The notes: generated by a model from the letters alone, not told the origin. DNA of 53,965 nucleotides from Corynebacterium sp. (GCF_030532965.1 NZ_JAUNKC010000021.1:1-53965), one strand, 5' to 3'; positions 1 through 9,453 are shown, counted from the first letter of the stretch. A program made the numbers and translations.

Positions 1-8
1 GGTTATCT

Positions 9-109
9 AACATGAATGCGGTACCACCATTATAAAATACATGTTCGATTATATTTAATACCCCAAATCCCCATTCACCCGCGTTTTACCCCCAACAATC
101 CCACTCGAA
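9..109. repeat. Left copy of a 101-bp inverted repeat
   Basis: Read against the reverse complement of positions 53865-53965, this segment matches at all but one position (T at 56 against C). Identity stops abruptly after 109, just before the first gene. Inside this copy the nonamer CATGTTCGA (40-48) is repeated inverted as TCGAACATG (105-113); the right copy lacks the second arm. The A/T-rich part around 31-60 could also hold a promoter for the first gene. It may be a dispersed repeat, a mobile-element edge or an inversion site; the sequence alone does not decide. Confidence 0.9.
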
Positions 110-167
110 CATGATTGCAATGGAATTCCATCTGCAACGTTTGCAAAAAAGCATTACGCTAATCACT

Positions 168-1139
168 ATGCAACGCCTTAACCCAGCTCTACCCGAAGCG
201 TTGAAAGTATTCCGAAAACTCGAAGGAAAGCTAGGGTCACCAGCCCAAAACGCGGCGGCACGCGAAGGCCTTCTCAGCGGCGACATCGCCTACTTCGACC
301 GCGACGCAACAGGTTTTCATCGGTGGATTCTGCCAGGCTTCTTCGACAGCTGGCGCTTTCTTCCCAAGTTGCTGCCGTTTGCGATCCGGCTAGGAATCAG
401 CCCAGAGCGTATGCGGGATTTTCGATTCACCACCCCCGACACCGCACTCACCCTCGCAGCCATACACTCCCGTGGCGCTGCATACGCGCAGGAATGCACA
501 CAGGTGGTGTCACGCACACATGCATTTCGCCATCTTGCGAAAGAACTAGGCGTTGCCGAACCACCGCTTGTCACCTGGTCGCAGCAGATGAGCGACAACC
601 TGACGTGGATTGAAAACAACGTTCTCTACCCGTACTACGACCTCGCCGACTCTGGGGCCACTTATCACCTGAAACGCGGCGACATGAACCCCGATGAGGA
701 ACAGTTATGGTTTCTCAGCGAGTTCGCCCACACCGTCGCGCACAGCGACCACCCCGACGCCGCGCGACTTTCGCAACGCATCTTCGACCTCGTCTGCGCC
801 TGCGATGAACTCGACCCCGGCGCGATCAAACGATACAGCGGAATCCCCATCCCCGCTGATCTCACCCACCTTGAAACCGAAAGCGTGACAGCACACGCGG
901 AAAATGGCCGGATCACCATTGACCTGCGTGAACCCACTGGCGAAATTCTCACCTTCCTCATCCGGCTTCTCAGCGGCACCGATTTTCCCCAAGACTTCAC
1001 ACTGACGGTTCGCCACCGCGGTGAGACCCCACAGGAAGAAACCATGTCGGAATTCTTAGAACGATTCGAATCCTCACCCCTGAAACAGCAGCTAGAGGCC
1101 GTGTTAGGTCGAGATGATAGCTTCTACATCTATAGATAG
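168..1139 (+). CDS. Diverged A-module paralog, function unknown
   Basis: Protein of about 323 residues. Its first ~120 residues follow the N-terminal pattern of the larger proteins downstream: a helix ending in VFRKLE, then REGLLSGD, then LLPFAIRLGIS and a later SRGAAYAQE (compare IF..LGW, ..GL.SGD, FAIRLGVS and RGEEFA). The remaining two thirds, ending in a charged helical tail, do not align with the B or C modules and I do not recognise them. An earlier in-frame ATG exists at 111, inside the edge of the inverted repeat; the ATG at 168 was chosen because homology begins just after it. The stop is 7 bases from the next start, so it probably leads an operon with the A+B gene. No signal peptide or membrane segment is visible. 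Function unknown. Confidence 0.75.
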   Translation: MQRLNPALPEALKVFRKLEGKLGSPAQNAAAREGLLSGDIAYFDRDATGFHRWILPGFFDSWRFLPKLLPFAIRLGISPERMRDFRFTTPDTALTLAAIHSRGAAYAQECTQVVSRTHAFRHLAKELGVAEPPLVTWSQQMSDNLTWIENNVLYPYYDLADSGATYHLKRGDMNPDEEQLWFLSEFAHTVAHSDHPDAARLSQRIFDLVCACDELDPGAIKRYSGIPIPADLTHLETESVTAHAENGRITIDLREPTGEILTFLIRLLSGTDFPQDFTLTVRHRGETPQEETMSEFLERFESSPLKQQLEAVLGRDDSFYIYR

Positions 1140-1146
1140 GACAAAC

Positions 1147-3369
1147 ATGAAGCTTGCAGAATCACTCGCCATTTTCACAAGCCTCGGCTGGCACGAAGCA
1201 CCAGTCACCGACGCGCTTACCCTGCCCTTGGGCACCCCTGAGCAACAAAAACAAGCGCTTGCCGGGTTACGCTCTGGTGATTGGGGGCGCGGCGGGCGCA
1301 CCAAAGAAAACCCCCGCTACCACTGGATCAGTTATGTGGAGGGGCACGAAACAATGCTCACCTACTTCGCCATCCGACTCGGAGTGTCCATCCCCCGCAC
1401 CCTCGAACTCCTGCGCGGTGAACACACCGACACAAACGTCGCCGTCATCCTCTCGCGGGGCGAAGAATTCGCCACCACCTTGGTCAAACGCGCCGCACGG
1501 ATGCAAGACGACCGCTTCAACATCGCCCACACCATAGTGAAAGTTGGCCTCGAAGTAGACTGCACCGATGATCTGCGCTACTTACACCTGTGGGTCGCAC
1601 AGGTCCGCGAACACCCCGAACTGGCGCACACCAGATTCTTCGAACACGCCCACGCCACACTGGGGCTCGCCACCCGGGCGATCGCTGATCTCGTCTCCCA
1701 CGCCTACAGCACACAAATTATCACCCGCGACCAAGCCCTCGAGCTGGGCCTTTACGGGCTGCGGCTATCCGCACGCCCCAGCGACCGAAACCAGTGGGCA
1801 ACCTTCCTAGCCAAAGAACTGGCCATCACCGACGCCGAACTTATCCACCACAAAGGAACCATCCTTGGCGCCCTCAGCACAGGGGACGCCACCCCCATCG
1901 AACTCCTTGGTTTACCGCTACTTGCCCACCTAGAAGGGCAAGAATTTATAGAAACAGCCCTCGCCTGCCTCTACGCCAAAACAGCCCAAGCACAACTGAA
2001 AACCTTGAGCCTTATCGAAGGACGGGAACTAGACACCACGCTGCTAACGCGGGTGGCGGAGTTGGCGGCGTCGACAAGCGCGAAAGTGGCGAAGAAAGCC
2101 GCAGCATTGACCCCACCACCGCTCGTTGAAGAAAAACCACCCGCCGACCTGTGGCGCGACACCCCACCTGTGTGGCACATGCCCCGCTTCGACCGCCCAC
2201 CCGCCACCGTGGCTGCGCTGGTGGCGGAGCTGCCGCGCATCAGCATCGACCGCAGCCGTTGGGAAACATTCGTCGATGAACACGCCGAACGATTCCTCGC
2301 GGGGCTTGTCGAACTTGCCGCCAACAACCCCGCCGCCGCACGGCAAGCAATAAGCAGGGCTGACGAACATATTTTCAACGGGCTGCTGCACAAGTGGGCG
2401 CACGGGCAGGAAATCACCGTGGACGAACGCCACACACTGGACCGAATCCACTGTGTGATGGCGGTGCTCGGAAAAATACCGTGGATGCTTTCCGAACCCA
2501 GTTTCGCCGACCTTAGCATCAGCTTGCCGGATCTATGCGCCCGCCTCGCCCGCTACCTGGAGTCGGGGGCGGCGATCATGATCGCGGATTTCCTGCTCGC
2601 CTTATACCGGCTGCGCATCACAGACAATTTCACCACCGTGCCGGAGTTTCCCCTCCCACTCGAGCACGTCGACGGGACGCGGATCGACGCCACCGCAGGT
2701 GATGTTCTGCGTGGATACCTCGATGACCCAGTGCTCGATCGTGGGATCTACCTCCATAACGGCGTACACCCACGCTACCGCCATGAGGTTGTGGCGCTAC
2801 CGGAATCCCTCACGTCAGTACCAGGGCTTTACCCTAAGGATTTCGCAACCCACAACATTTCCCTTGACGCCGGAAGTTTCCCCACGTTCGGCGACTCCGT
2901 CCTCCTCGACGTGGGTCGGGGGCTCGTACCCCAGAGTGCTGTGCGCGCAACCAATCGTGCAGAGCCGCTAAGCCAGGCCGCGGCAACCAACCTGCTCAGC
3001 GTCCCCGATACCACCGCCGCCGTTGTTGCGTGGCAACGCGGGCTACTCATCCCAGGGCGCGTCGACCTTGAGTACCTCGACTGGCAGCCAGTCGTGACCC
3101 ACATTGCGGATTTAGTGGGCACAACCTGCGAGTTAGCCGAACAAGGGCTGCTGAGCGTGGTGTGGCCACTGTGGGACGCACTGCTGGTTTACGCGGTGGC
3201 CCAGAAACGTCTCCCCAGCGGAATCGTCGACGTGGTGCGCGCCATGGGTGAGTATTGTCACTGTGTTCCCGCGTCACAGCGGGACTGCCCAGGTTTACGT
3301 GCGTTCGCCGCAAAATCGGGGAAATCGGAATCTGTGGTTAAAGCTCGGGAACTGGTGGAGAAACTTTGA
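1147..3369 (+). CDS. Modular A+B protein (DUF6493/DUF7824-like helical repeat)
   Basis: Protein of 740 residues, all helical and without signal or membrane segments. Module A (about 1-325) opens with IFTSLGW, LPLGTPEQQ and GLRSGDW, then FAIRLGVS and SRGEEFA, and ends in HEAT-like repeats (LYAKTAQAQ). A proline-rich linker (DTPPVWHMPRF) leads to module B (about 350-740), with LSEPSFADLSIS, a D-x-x-LALYRLR segment, WQRGLLIPG, LSVVWPLWD and a C-terminal GLRAFAAKSGKS helix. The phrases LSEPSF..., GLR..A...G.S and the linker recall actinobacterial proteins annotated DUF6493/DUF7824/DUF7825; this is memory, not a search. The start at 1147 is preceded by AGGACAA and agrees with paralog N-termini. 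It lies in one plus-strand run with its paralogs. Biochemical role unknown; a scaffold or binding protein is likelier than an enzyme because no catalytic motif is apparent. Confidence 0.85.
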   Translation: MKLAESLAIFTSLGWHEAPVTDALTLPLGTPEQQKQALAGLRSGDWGRGGRTKENPRYHWISYVEGHETMLTYFAIRLGVSIPRTLELLRGEHTDTNVAVILSRGEEFATTLVKRAARMQDDRFNIAHTIVKVGLEVDCTDDLRYLHLWVAQVREHPELAHTRFFEHAHATLGLATRAIADLVSHAYSTQIITRDQALELGLYGLRLSARPSDRNQWATFLAKELAITDAELIHHKGTILGALSTGDATPIELLGLPLLAHLEGQEFIETALACLYAKTAQAQLKTLSLIEGRELDTTLLTRVAELAASTSAKVAKKAAALTPPPLVEEKPPADLWRDTPPVWHMPRFDRPPATVAALVAELPRISIDRSRWETFVDEHAERFLAGLVELAANNPAAARQAISRADEHIFNGLLHKWAHGQEITVDERHTLDRIHCVMAVLGKIPWMLSEPSFADLSISLPDLCARLARYLESGAAIMIADFLLALYRLRITDNFTTVPEFPLPLEHVDGTRIDATAGDVLRGYLDDPVLDRGIYLHNGVHPRYRHEVVALPESLTSVPGLYPKDFATHNISLDAGSFPTFGDSVLLDVGRGLVPQSAVRATNRAEPLSQAAATNLLSVPDTTAAVVAWQRGLLIPGRVDLEYLDWQPVVTHIADLVGTTCELAEQGLLSVVWPLWDALLVYAVAQKRLPSGIVDVVRAMGEYCHCVPASQRDCPGLRAFAAKSGKSESVVKARELVEKL

Positions 3370-3430
3370 CGAACCTAATTCCAGTAGTGCTTTTCGACGC
3401 CCCCAAACGCGCCCGCGAGGTGTTTACCTC

Positions 3431-4833
3431 ATGCACGTAGAAGAGTTCATCGACACCACGCTCACCACCCGCAACCGCTCTAACTACCAGAAGGTAGTAG
3501 AGCTGGTGCACGAGCACCAGCTGAACTACCTCGATAACCCCACGTACCTGCGCGCATGGTACTACACCATCCGCGCGGTTACTCACACGGAGGAGGTGGC
3601 ACGGCGGTTCTACGACCACCTCATGGCGGCTGCGCGAATCCTAAAAATCGACCTGAGTGACGAGATTTCCCTAGGCCTTGAGCACGACTACATCACCCGC
3701 GACCAGGCCATAGCGGTGGCAACAACCACGTGGCATGTCGAATCTATGCTCAGTGAACTACCCCTCACAGATGAGGAACTGATCCGCAACGCGCACCTGT
3801 TCGTGTCCTGTGACAGTGCGGTGGTCACCGCGTTCGGGAAACGTTGCGGGTGCTTGGGGGCGCTGCGACCGGCGTCGAAAAGCTTGAAGCTGCACTGGAA
3901 GAGTTGTGCACAAGCGTGGATAGTCAGATCGCGCAGCTCGCCGCCGCCCTACTAGGACGCCCCGCCGCCACACCCACCTGCGAAATCCACCCACCGCCAC
4001 CGGTGTGGCAACCACCCGCGCTCGGGCAACACATCCCGGCGCGATTGTCCGTCCACCGCGTGGAAGTAGCACCGTGGGTAGACCCGCTGGCAGCCTGTGC
4101 GGACTTAGGGCAAGAGTTTTTGTTCTCCACGCCCAGCCACGCGGACTTTAGTATCGCTGCGGATGTGTTCATCGCTCGCCTCCATGCGTATGCACAGGCT
4201 GGACAGCCGATCCTGGAACCGGATTTCGTGCTGGCGCTGGGCAGGTTACGCATCGACGACGCCGACCAGTTCGCACGTCAGGTGGCGGGTGTGCGTGTGC
4301 CGCTTTACCCAGATCCTGGTGTGGATGCGGGCCAGCTCGCCGCCGCCTACGCACACGACCCGTTTCGCGACCCCGGAACCCGCGGGCATTACGGGAAGGA
4401 CGTGGAGTATCCCAACTCACTGTCGGTGCTGCCGGACCGGTGGGCGGGAAACAGCTACGATCACCGCGCATTCCCCCAATTTGCCGACAGTGCGTTTAGC
4501 CGCTTCCTGCACGACCCGGAAGGATTGGAGGCCGTGGCGTGTGCTGGTAGCCCGCTTCCCGCCCCAGCACTTGCAGCCCTGTTCCAGTCGAGTAAGAACC
4601 AGGAAACGATCGAAGTGGCGTGGCGGCGGGGGCTCGTGCGGGAAGACAACATTGACGCCGCGCTTTTCCACACCCCCGCCCTGCCCCACGTCATCACCTT
4701 GTGTTACCGGCTGGCGCAAAAGGGAATGGCGGGGTTTGTGATCAAGCTTCTGGCTGAACTTTCCCAGCGCTTTCCGGAAGTGGCGGACGCCTTGGCGGAT
4801 GTACGCAGGTGTGTGGAACAAGGCCGAAAGTAA
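3431..4833 (+). pseudogene. Frameshifted A+B paralog
   Basis: Two overlapping frames make one paralog. The first frame (3431 to about 3840) carries the second half of module A, with YITRDQA and LPLTDEELI matching IITRDQA and ITDAELI of the gene upstream. The second frame (from about 3844) continues with the end of A, the linker PPPVWQPP, and a complete module B including STPSHADFSIAAD, DFVLALGRLR and WRRGLV. The frame change falls at about 3838-3845, where a stretch equivalent to roughly 40 residues of other copies is also missing. The N-terminal part of A is absent: a TTG at 3366 overlaps the previous stop and opens a 24-codon frame ending near 3440 that may be its remnant. The B half may still be translated alone, as in the B-only gene at 8248. 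A sequencing error at the shift cannot be excluded. Confidence 0.75.
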
Positions 4834-5202
4834 CGGCGCGATTCGTGATGAGGGGGCCTTGTGGCTTCTGATAATTCCCGCCACTGCTCACGTTGACTTC
4901 AAGAAAAAGCTGCTTTTCCCATCTACATAGCAACCCCCACGAGCAGGCGCGTGGGGTTTTTAGCTGCACACATACAAAATTTATCCCTCGTTTCTTCACC
5001 TCACAATGCTCAACTCGACTTTTGGCTTCCCGGAACGAAAGAATCCGTTGGTGCGAAGCAAATTGGTCGAGTTGCCCTCTCAACTGGGGTTTAGGGAAAA
5101 GTCACATAGAAGTGAATCAGTGAGAATGCTGCAACGTGGTTGGTGATTGTGGAAAGCTGGAACGAAACATAACCATCGCTTTTCTTATTGAGAGGAGCTT
5201 TC
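4834..5202. other. Intergenic gap between array blocks
   Basis: This 369-base gap separates the frameshifted A+B paralog from the DUF7660-like gene. It contains the hairpin at 4932-4961 and a ribosome-binding site AGAGGAG just before 5203. No convincing open frame or RNA gene was seen in it. Confidence 0.6.
4932..4961 (+). terminator. Rho-independent terminator
   Basis: A stem of AACCCCCACG against CGTGGGGTT with an 8-base loop is followed directly by a T run. It lies about 100 bases after the A+B pseudogene stop and probably ends the first block of the array (168-4833). Confidence 0.8.
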
Positions 5203-5442
5203 GTGGAAGATATTCACTCCCGCAGCGAGTTTGTGCGCTTTCTTGAAAATTTCCGGGCGGAATTTCAATCCTATGATTTTGAGAACACTACGTTGGAAAA
5301 TTTTCTTGAGGCCATGCAATCCTGGATTGAAGATATGGACGGTTACTACCAGAACATGGGCAAACCAGAATGCTTAGGGGAAGAAACTCTGACGTGGCAA
5401 ATGTTGGTCGATATTTTGGAGGCGGCCCGTATCTACGAGTGA
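5203..5442 (+). CDS. Small acidic DUF7660-like protein
   Basis: Protein of 79 residues. The GTG start at 5203 is chosen over the TTG at 5188 because AGAGGAG sits six bases upstream. The sequence has SRSEFVRFLENF near the start, TTLENFLEAMQSWIEDMDGYY in the middle and a DILEAARIYE ending, a pattern I associate with the DUF7660 family of small acidic proteins (not searched). The predicted fold is mostly helical and strongly negative, and cytoplasmic. Family members have unknown activity and often appear next to other small immunity-like genes. A decayed second copy with the same ending lies at 8147-8241, also directly before a member of the modular family, so the association is repeated within this window. 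Confidence 0.8.
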   Translation: MEDIHSRSEFVRFLENFRAEFQSYDFENTTLENFLEAMQSWIEDMDGYYQNMGKPECLGEETLTWQMLVDILEAARIYE

Positions 5443-5550
5443 TGGTCTATTCCCGCACCTCTGCCTGGTTCTGTCGGGGATGATGAATCCGCTGGTGAGC
5501 ATGGACACGATTGGGTGCCATGTTAGACCTGTTTATTAATATCTAGAGAT

Positions 5551-7194
5551 GTGACCGCTAACCCCCGCCTCCACGACGCCCTCGAAATTTTCCGCGAGCT
5601 GGGCTGGGCTGATGCCTCCCCTGAACACGCGGTTGATTTGCCACTGGGTTCAGCGGAGCAGCAGCGGCGTGCCCTTGTTGGATTGCGCACGGGCGACTTT
5701 GGAGAATTTGGCTCGTACCCGGATGGTTCCTTCGGGTGGGTTTCGCATGTGGGTGGCCATGAGTTCATGTTGGGATTGTTCGCCATCCGGTTGGGGGTTT
5801 CACCCCATCGTGCCTGTGCGGTTCTTTCTTCGGGGGAACCTGGGGTGGCGGTGGATGTTCTTGCTGGTAGGGGTGAGGATTTTGCCCTTCGGTTCGTCGC
5901 GGCGGCAACGAAGCGCCGTGTGAAAGATCCCCTCGTGGTGTTGGGGTTGGTGGAGCGGTTCCAGCTGCCGTTGCCGGAAAACCGCTGGTATGCGGAGGCG
6001 TGGGTGAACAGCTATGAGAAGGCAACCGACCGCTTTTTAAGTCACCTTGGTGTGGCTCTTGCCCACAGCACACAATTTTTCGGAGGAGCACTCACATTCG
6101 GAGCACGAAAGGGGCTTCTCACCCGCGACGAGGCGGTCACCGGCGCGTTTGGTGGGCTGAGCACCACGAGGAAGGCCACGGAAAGGCGGGCGTGGACAAA
6201 AATTCTTGTTGAGGAATTTGCGGTCACAGGTGAGGAAATGCGAGCCTACTTGCCGCAGCTTGAGCAGGTTTTGGCCACCGGTGACGGTGTACTCGTCGAA
6301 GCCTTCGCTGTGCCGCTGATCCCGATTGTGTCAGATGAGGAACTTATTCCCCTCGCAGTTGCCGCACTCTACGCGAAAACCGCGAAGGCCAAGCGAAAAG
6401 TGTTAGCAAAGCTCAAGCACCGTGGCGTCCCTGCCGAACTCGCCGAGCCGGTAGCCGAATTGGAAGCAGAACTGCACCCCGAAAAGAAGCACACCGCACC
6501 GAAAAAACCTGTGCCTGTGCTCGACATTCCCGTTCTTGACGACGAGCTTTTCGCCCTCAAGTGGCCAACCCCCGCGAAACCGGCGAATGATATTCCCACA
6601 AACTCCGGTTATACTTTCCGCCTTGAACAAGACTTCAGCTTCACAGTGATCGACCCCCACCACGAGGAGAAAACCCACACCCCCACCCCATACTGGGCCA
6701 AACAAGTTGCACACAACCACGAACTTGGTGGGATCTCCTACCCCACCCCCATCCTGATCGCGGTGATGCTGGGCTGGTGCATGAATCCTCGCACCGCCAA
6801 AGACGCCCGCTGGGAATTCCGCAACCTCATCACAACCAGTGGCGCCACCGCCACCGACACCCGGATCGCAATCCGTGGGCTGATGACCAGCCCACAGTGT
6901 AACCCCAGTGCCTTCGCCCCCATTGTCAAAGAACACTCACCACTGCTTCCCGTCCTCTATCCTTTGATTACCGAACCCCTCAACCACAGCATGCAACCGT
7001 GGGTAAATAAACTCCTCGACGTACTGATCCACCACGCCGACGTCCTCCTGGCCGCCACCTATCGCGGCCACATCAACCCAACCGAATGGGGTGGGCTGGC
7101 CCAGTTGGCGTCCACACCAAAAGCCACCACCGCCAGGGACAAAGCGAGGCAACTGCGTGAGTTTTATCTTGGGACAGAAAGTGAGCGTCGATAA
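5551..7194 (+). CDS. Modular A+C protein (DUF6493-like)
   Basis: Protein of 547 residues starting at GTG 5551. Module A (about 1-310) is well preserved: LEIFRELGW, LPLGSAEQQ, GLRTGDF, FAIRLGVSP, GRGEDFA, LLTRDEA and ALYAKTAKAKRK. A lysine/proline-rich linker (about 310-340) replaces the PPVW linker of A+B members. Module C (about 340-547) has no B motifs and ends with LYPLITEPL, NKLLDVLIHHADVLLAATYRG, NPTEW and LASTPKATTARDKARQL. Module C recurs at the end of the 885-residue protein at 13473 and as a DNA remnant at 8042-8139. The next gene starts two bases after the stop, so the two are almost certainly co-transcribed. The protein looks soluble and helical, with no visible catalytic motif. 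Function unknown. Confidence 0.85.
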   Translation: MTANPRLHDALEIFRELGWADASPEHAVDLPLGSAEQQRRALVGLRTGDFGEFGSYPDGSFGWVSHVGGHEFMLGLFAIRLGVSPHRACAVLSSGEPGVAVDVLAGRGEDFALRFVAAATKRRVKDPLVVLGLVERFQLPLPENRWYAEAWVNSYEKATDRFLSHLGVALAHSTQFFGGALTFGARKGLLTRDEAVTGAFGGLSTTRKATERRAWTKILVEEFAVTGEEMRAYLPQLEQVLATGDGVLVEAFAVPLIPIVSDEELIPLAVAALYAKTAKAKRKVLAKLKHRGVPAELAEPVAELEAELHPEKKHTAPKKPVPVLDIPVLDDELFALKWPTPAKPANDIPTNSGYTFRLEQDFSFTVIDPHHEEKTHTPTPYWAKQVAHNHELGGISYPTPILIAVMLGWCMNPRTAKDARWEFRNLITTSGATATDTRIAIRGLMTSPQCNPSAFAPIVKEHSPLLPVLYPLITEPLNHSMQPWVNKLLDVLIHHADVLLAATYRGHINPTEWGGLAQLASTPKATTARDKARQLREFYLGTESERR

Positions 7195-7196
7195 GC

Positions 7197-7937
7197 ATGA
7201 AAAGTGCAACGGTGCACGTCACAGTGGATGCCGAAACGCCCGAAGCGTACCAAAGCGCCTTGGAACAGCTCATCGCCGTGGACAAGCCGGACAATTTCGC
7301 CATCGAATTCACCGGACCCACCACCTATTTCCTCCCCATCCCGCACCTGTGGCGCATAGGCGCAAATCAACTCTTCGCCTGCGCGGCACGCTACCGGCAG
7401 CTACACCCCCTCATCGCTCACTACGCAGAAACAGTGATCAGTGAGCACGCCACCTACACCAACATCCCCGGCGGCCACCCCATGATGCCCGGCGGATTCG
7501 CCGTGTATGCCCTCGCCATGGAAGGCGCGGACTACGAGCAGCTAGTGCTGGATTACCTCTGTTTGAGTTTCGGCGAAGGGCCCGCCAACCCGCAAGTGGA
7601 TCAGGAGTATTTTATTCGCGCCTACATTCAGAAATTTGGGTTCACACGGCGCACCTACCTGTATTTCTTCACCGCATTACTGCAGATCAACCACATCCAC
7701 GACCCACGGTGGCCCCAACTTCTGATAAACCCATCAAGCCTTCACGATCTAGTCACACTCATCGGCGAGCACCCCGGCGAGTTGTCGTTTATCACCTCAC
7801 GGGGTTTACGTTTCCTCTTCGGCGACACGATCCGCGACAACCCCAACACCCTAATCAACAAAGCGCCGCCACACCTTCACCCCTCCCTGAAAATAATCAT
7901 CGCCCATTACCAAGAAGGAAAACGCCACGACCAGTAG
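7197..7937 (+). CDS. Unknown protein paired with A+C gene
   Basis: Protein of 246 residues, family not recognised. It follows the A+C gene by two bases, implying translational coupling. It opens with short beta-like stretches (ATVHVTVDAET), has a middle rich in Tyr, His and Phe (GGHPMMPGGFAVYALAMEGADYEQL, split here by the family pattern into a Gly/Pro turn and a helix), and ends with RGLRFLFGDTI, LINKAPPHL and IIAHYQEG. No signal peptide or transmembrane helix is evident. A decayed relative lies at 16143-16417, directly after the only other gene carrying module C. The pair (module-C gene plus this gene) therefore behaves as a cassette, which argues for a joint function with the C module. Confidence 0.75.
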   Translation: MKSATVHVTVDAETPEAYQSALEQLIAVDKPDNFAIEFTGPTTYFLPIPHLWRIGANQLFACAARYRQLHPLIAHYAETVISEHATYTNIPGGHPMMPGGFAVYALAMEGADYEQLVLDYLCLSFGEGPANPQVDQEYFIRAYIQKFGFTRRTYLYFFTALLQINHIHDPRWPQLLINPSSLHDLVTLIGEHPGELSFITSRGLRFLFGDTIRDNPNTLINKAPPHLHPSLKIIIAHYQEGKRHDQ

Positions 7938-8041
7938 CTTGTCACCACTACGCTAAGAAACCATGTGCGAAACGGAACTCACCTACGGGCTTTACACGCT
8001 GAGCACGGCACAGAATCTTGCCAATACTGCTTCAATAAGTG

Positions 8042-8139
8042 CTTATCCACCACGCAGACGTCCTCCTAGCCGCCACCTGCCGCGGCCACTTCAAAACCAC
8101 CACTGCGCGAGTTTAACGCCGATGGCAAAAAGTGAGCGG
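8042..8139 (+). pseudogene. Remnant of the 3' end of a module-C gene
   Basis: DNA here is close to the last part of the A+C gene. The stretch encoding IHHADVLLAA..RGH is nearly unchanged, then an internal deletion joins it to the last codons (ACTGCGYGAGTTT, then AAAGTGAGCG). No continuous frame survives, and the short open frame across 7963-8187 is in a different phase. It marks a lost second copy of the C-module gene. Confidence 0.75.
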
Positions 8140-8146
8140 CAGCCGC

Positions 8147-8241
8147 GATGTCCATTACCACAACGTGGACACAGGCGAATACTGTAATGAGGAAACCGTT
8201 AATTGGCAGATATTCTATCTGCCACCCGAATTTATGAATAA
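8147..8241 (+). pseudogene. Remnant of a DUF7660-like gene
   Basis: Translation gives D-x-x-YxN.....E..NEETVNWQ in one frame and DILSATRIYE-stop in another, matching D-x-YYQN....ECLGEETLTWQ and DILEAARIYE-stop of the intact gene at 5203. About three codons are missing at the frame change. The N-terminal half is absent. It sits immediately before the B-only gene at 8248. Confidence 0.75.
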
Positions 8242-8247
8242 CCTCGT

Positions 8248-9405
8248 ATGACGAACATTAGAACCCCTGGCTACATTCACAACCCGCACGACTACTGGTT
8301 ACCCACCCCGCCGCTGTGGGAGCTGCCGCAGTTTCAGCGTGGCAAGGCAACCGAAGCGGAAATCTTCGCGTTGCTGGAGATACTCGGACCGTGCGAGAAA
8401 GTAGTGCCGTGCGTGGAAACCGACCAGCTTTTAGCAAGGTTGGTTGAGCGGGGTTCGCTGGATCGGATTTTCCTACCGGAGACCATGTGGAGTGCTCAGA
8501 CGGAGGATTTCTTTTCTACCCACGTTCGCGGGGTGCTCGATCACCTAGGTGAAGTGCCGTTTCTGCTATCGGAACCGTCGTTTGTTGATGTGAGTATTTC
8601 CGCCTCTGATCTTGTTTCCAGATTGCGCCGCTATAGTGAATTGGGATTGGACGCACTGGAAACGGATCTAGTGCTTGCTCTGTGCCGGATTGATGTCGCT
8701 GGCATTGATGTCGCTGCGGTAACCGATGAGTTGGCTGGCATTGATTCTGAGGCGGCTATCCGGGCAATCGAGTACATTAATGATCCAATTATTGAACCGG
8801 AGTTGGAGTGGACGTCCATCCCTTATGAAGCGTGGCGGGTAGCTTCCCCTCCAGAACCGGAAGGTTTGCTAAGTATCGGATCGTTTCCGCATTTTGGTGC
8901 AGCCGCGATGAATCACGATCATTTTCGAGATTTCAATGAGCACGAGAAGGGACTGCACTTCACCCAGCTGGCACGTCGAAAAACACCGTTGCCTGCGGCG
9001 ATGGCGATTAATCTACTGGCGGAATTATGTTTCGATAATGTGCCAGGGCCGGTGGATAAGGCCGTGCACGACGCTTGGGAGCGTGGACTCCTTATTCCCG
9101 GCGAGCTTGATTGGGCGATGATTCATTGGACCAGCAATCTTGATTCCTTAACCTGGTGGGATCAGCGGTTGTTAATGCTTGCGGAGGAAGGATTGTTGTC
9201 CGTGGTGTGGCCAGTGTGGGATCAGATCGTTGCGACAGCCGCCACCGCTCACCGCAAGATGCCGATGGGAACAATCAATGTCGTTAAAAACATGTCGGCG
9301 TTTTGGGGCGTTGCACCGTCGCATGGGATTGAAGCGTTGGCGAAGCGCCCAAATCGGTCGCAGGCGAAAAAACTAGCCCGAAAAATTCTGGACGAGAATG
9401 CTTGA
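8248..9405 (+). CDS. B-module-only paralog (DUF7824-like)
   Basis: Protein of 385 residues equal to module B alone. It opens with a shortened linker (TPPLWELPQF) matching the DTPPVWHMPRF that joins A to B elsewhere. It then shows FLLSEPSFVDVSIS, DLVLALCRID, WERGLLIPGELD, LSVVWPVWD and a basic C-terminal helix with NRSQAKKLARKIL. A short repeated phrase (GIDVAAV / AGIDVA) appears near residue 150. It starts six bases after the DUF7660 remnant and may be the surviving 3' part of an A+B gene, or a functional B-only form; conservation of all B motifs favours selection. No signal peptide or membrane segment. Function unknown. Confidence 0.8.
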   Translation: MTNIRTPGYIHNPHDYWLPTPPLWELPQFQRGKATEAEIFALLEILGPCEKVVPCVETDQLLARLVERGSLDRIFLPETMWSAQTEDFFSTHVRGVLDHLGEVPFLLSEPSFVDVSISASDLVSRLRRYSELGLDALETDLVLALCRIDVAGIDVAAVTDELAGIDSEAAIRAIEYINDPIIEPELEWTSIPYEAWRVASPPEPEGLLSIGSFPHFGAAAMNHDHFRDFNEHEKGLHFTQLARRKTPLPAAMAINLLAELCFDNVPGPVDKAVHDAWERGLLIPGELDWAMIHWTSNLDSLTWWDQRLLMLAEEGLLSVVWPVWDQIVATAATAHRKMPMGTINVVKNMSAFWGVAPSHGIEALAKRPNRSQAKKLARKILDENA

Positions 9406-9453
9406 CGACGACTGTTGCGGCGTCGAAAAGCAAAATCCGCGCTACATCAATTT

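Noticed and set aside
7963..8187. Short open frame across the decayed region
   Set aside because: Its frame differs from the module-C and DUF7660 remnants beneath it, so it is accidental.
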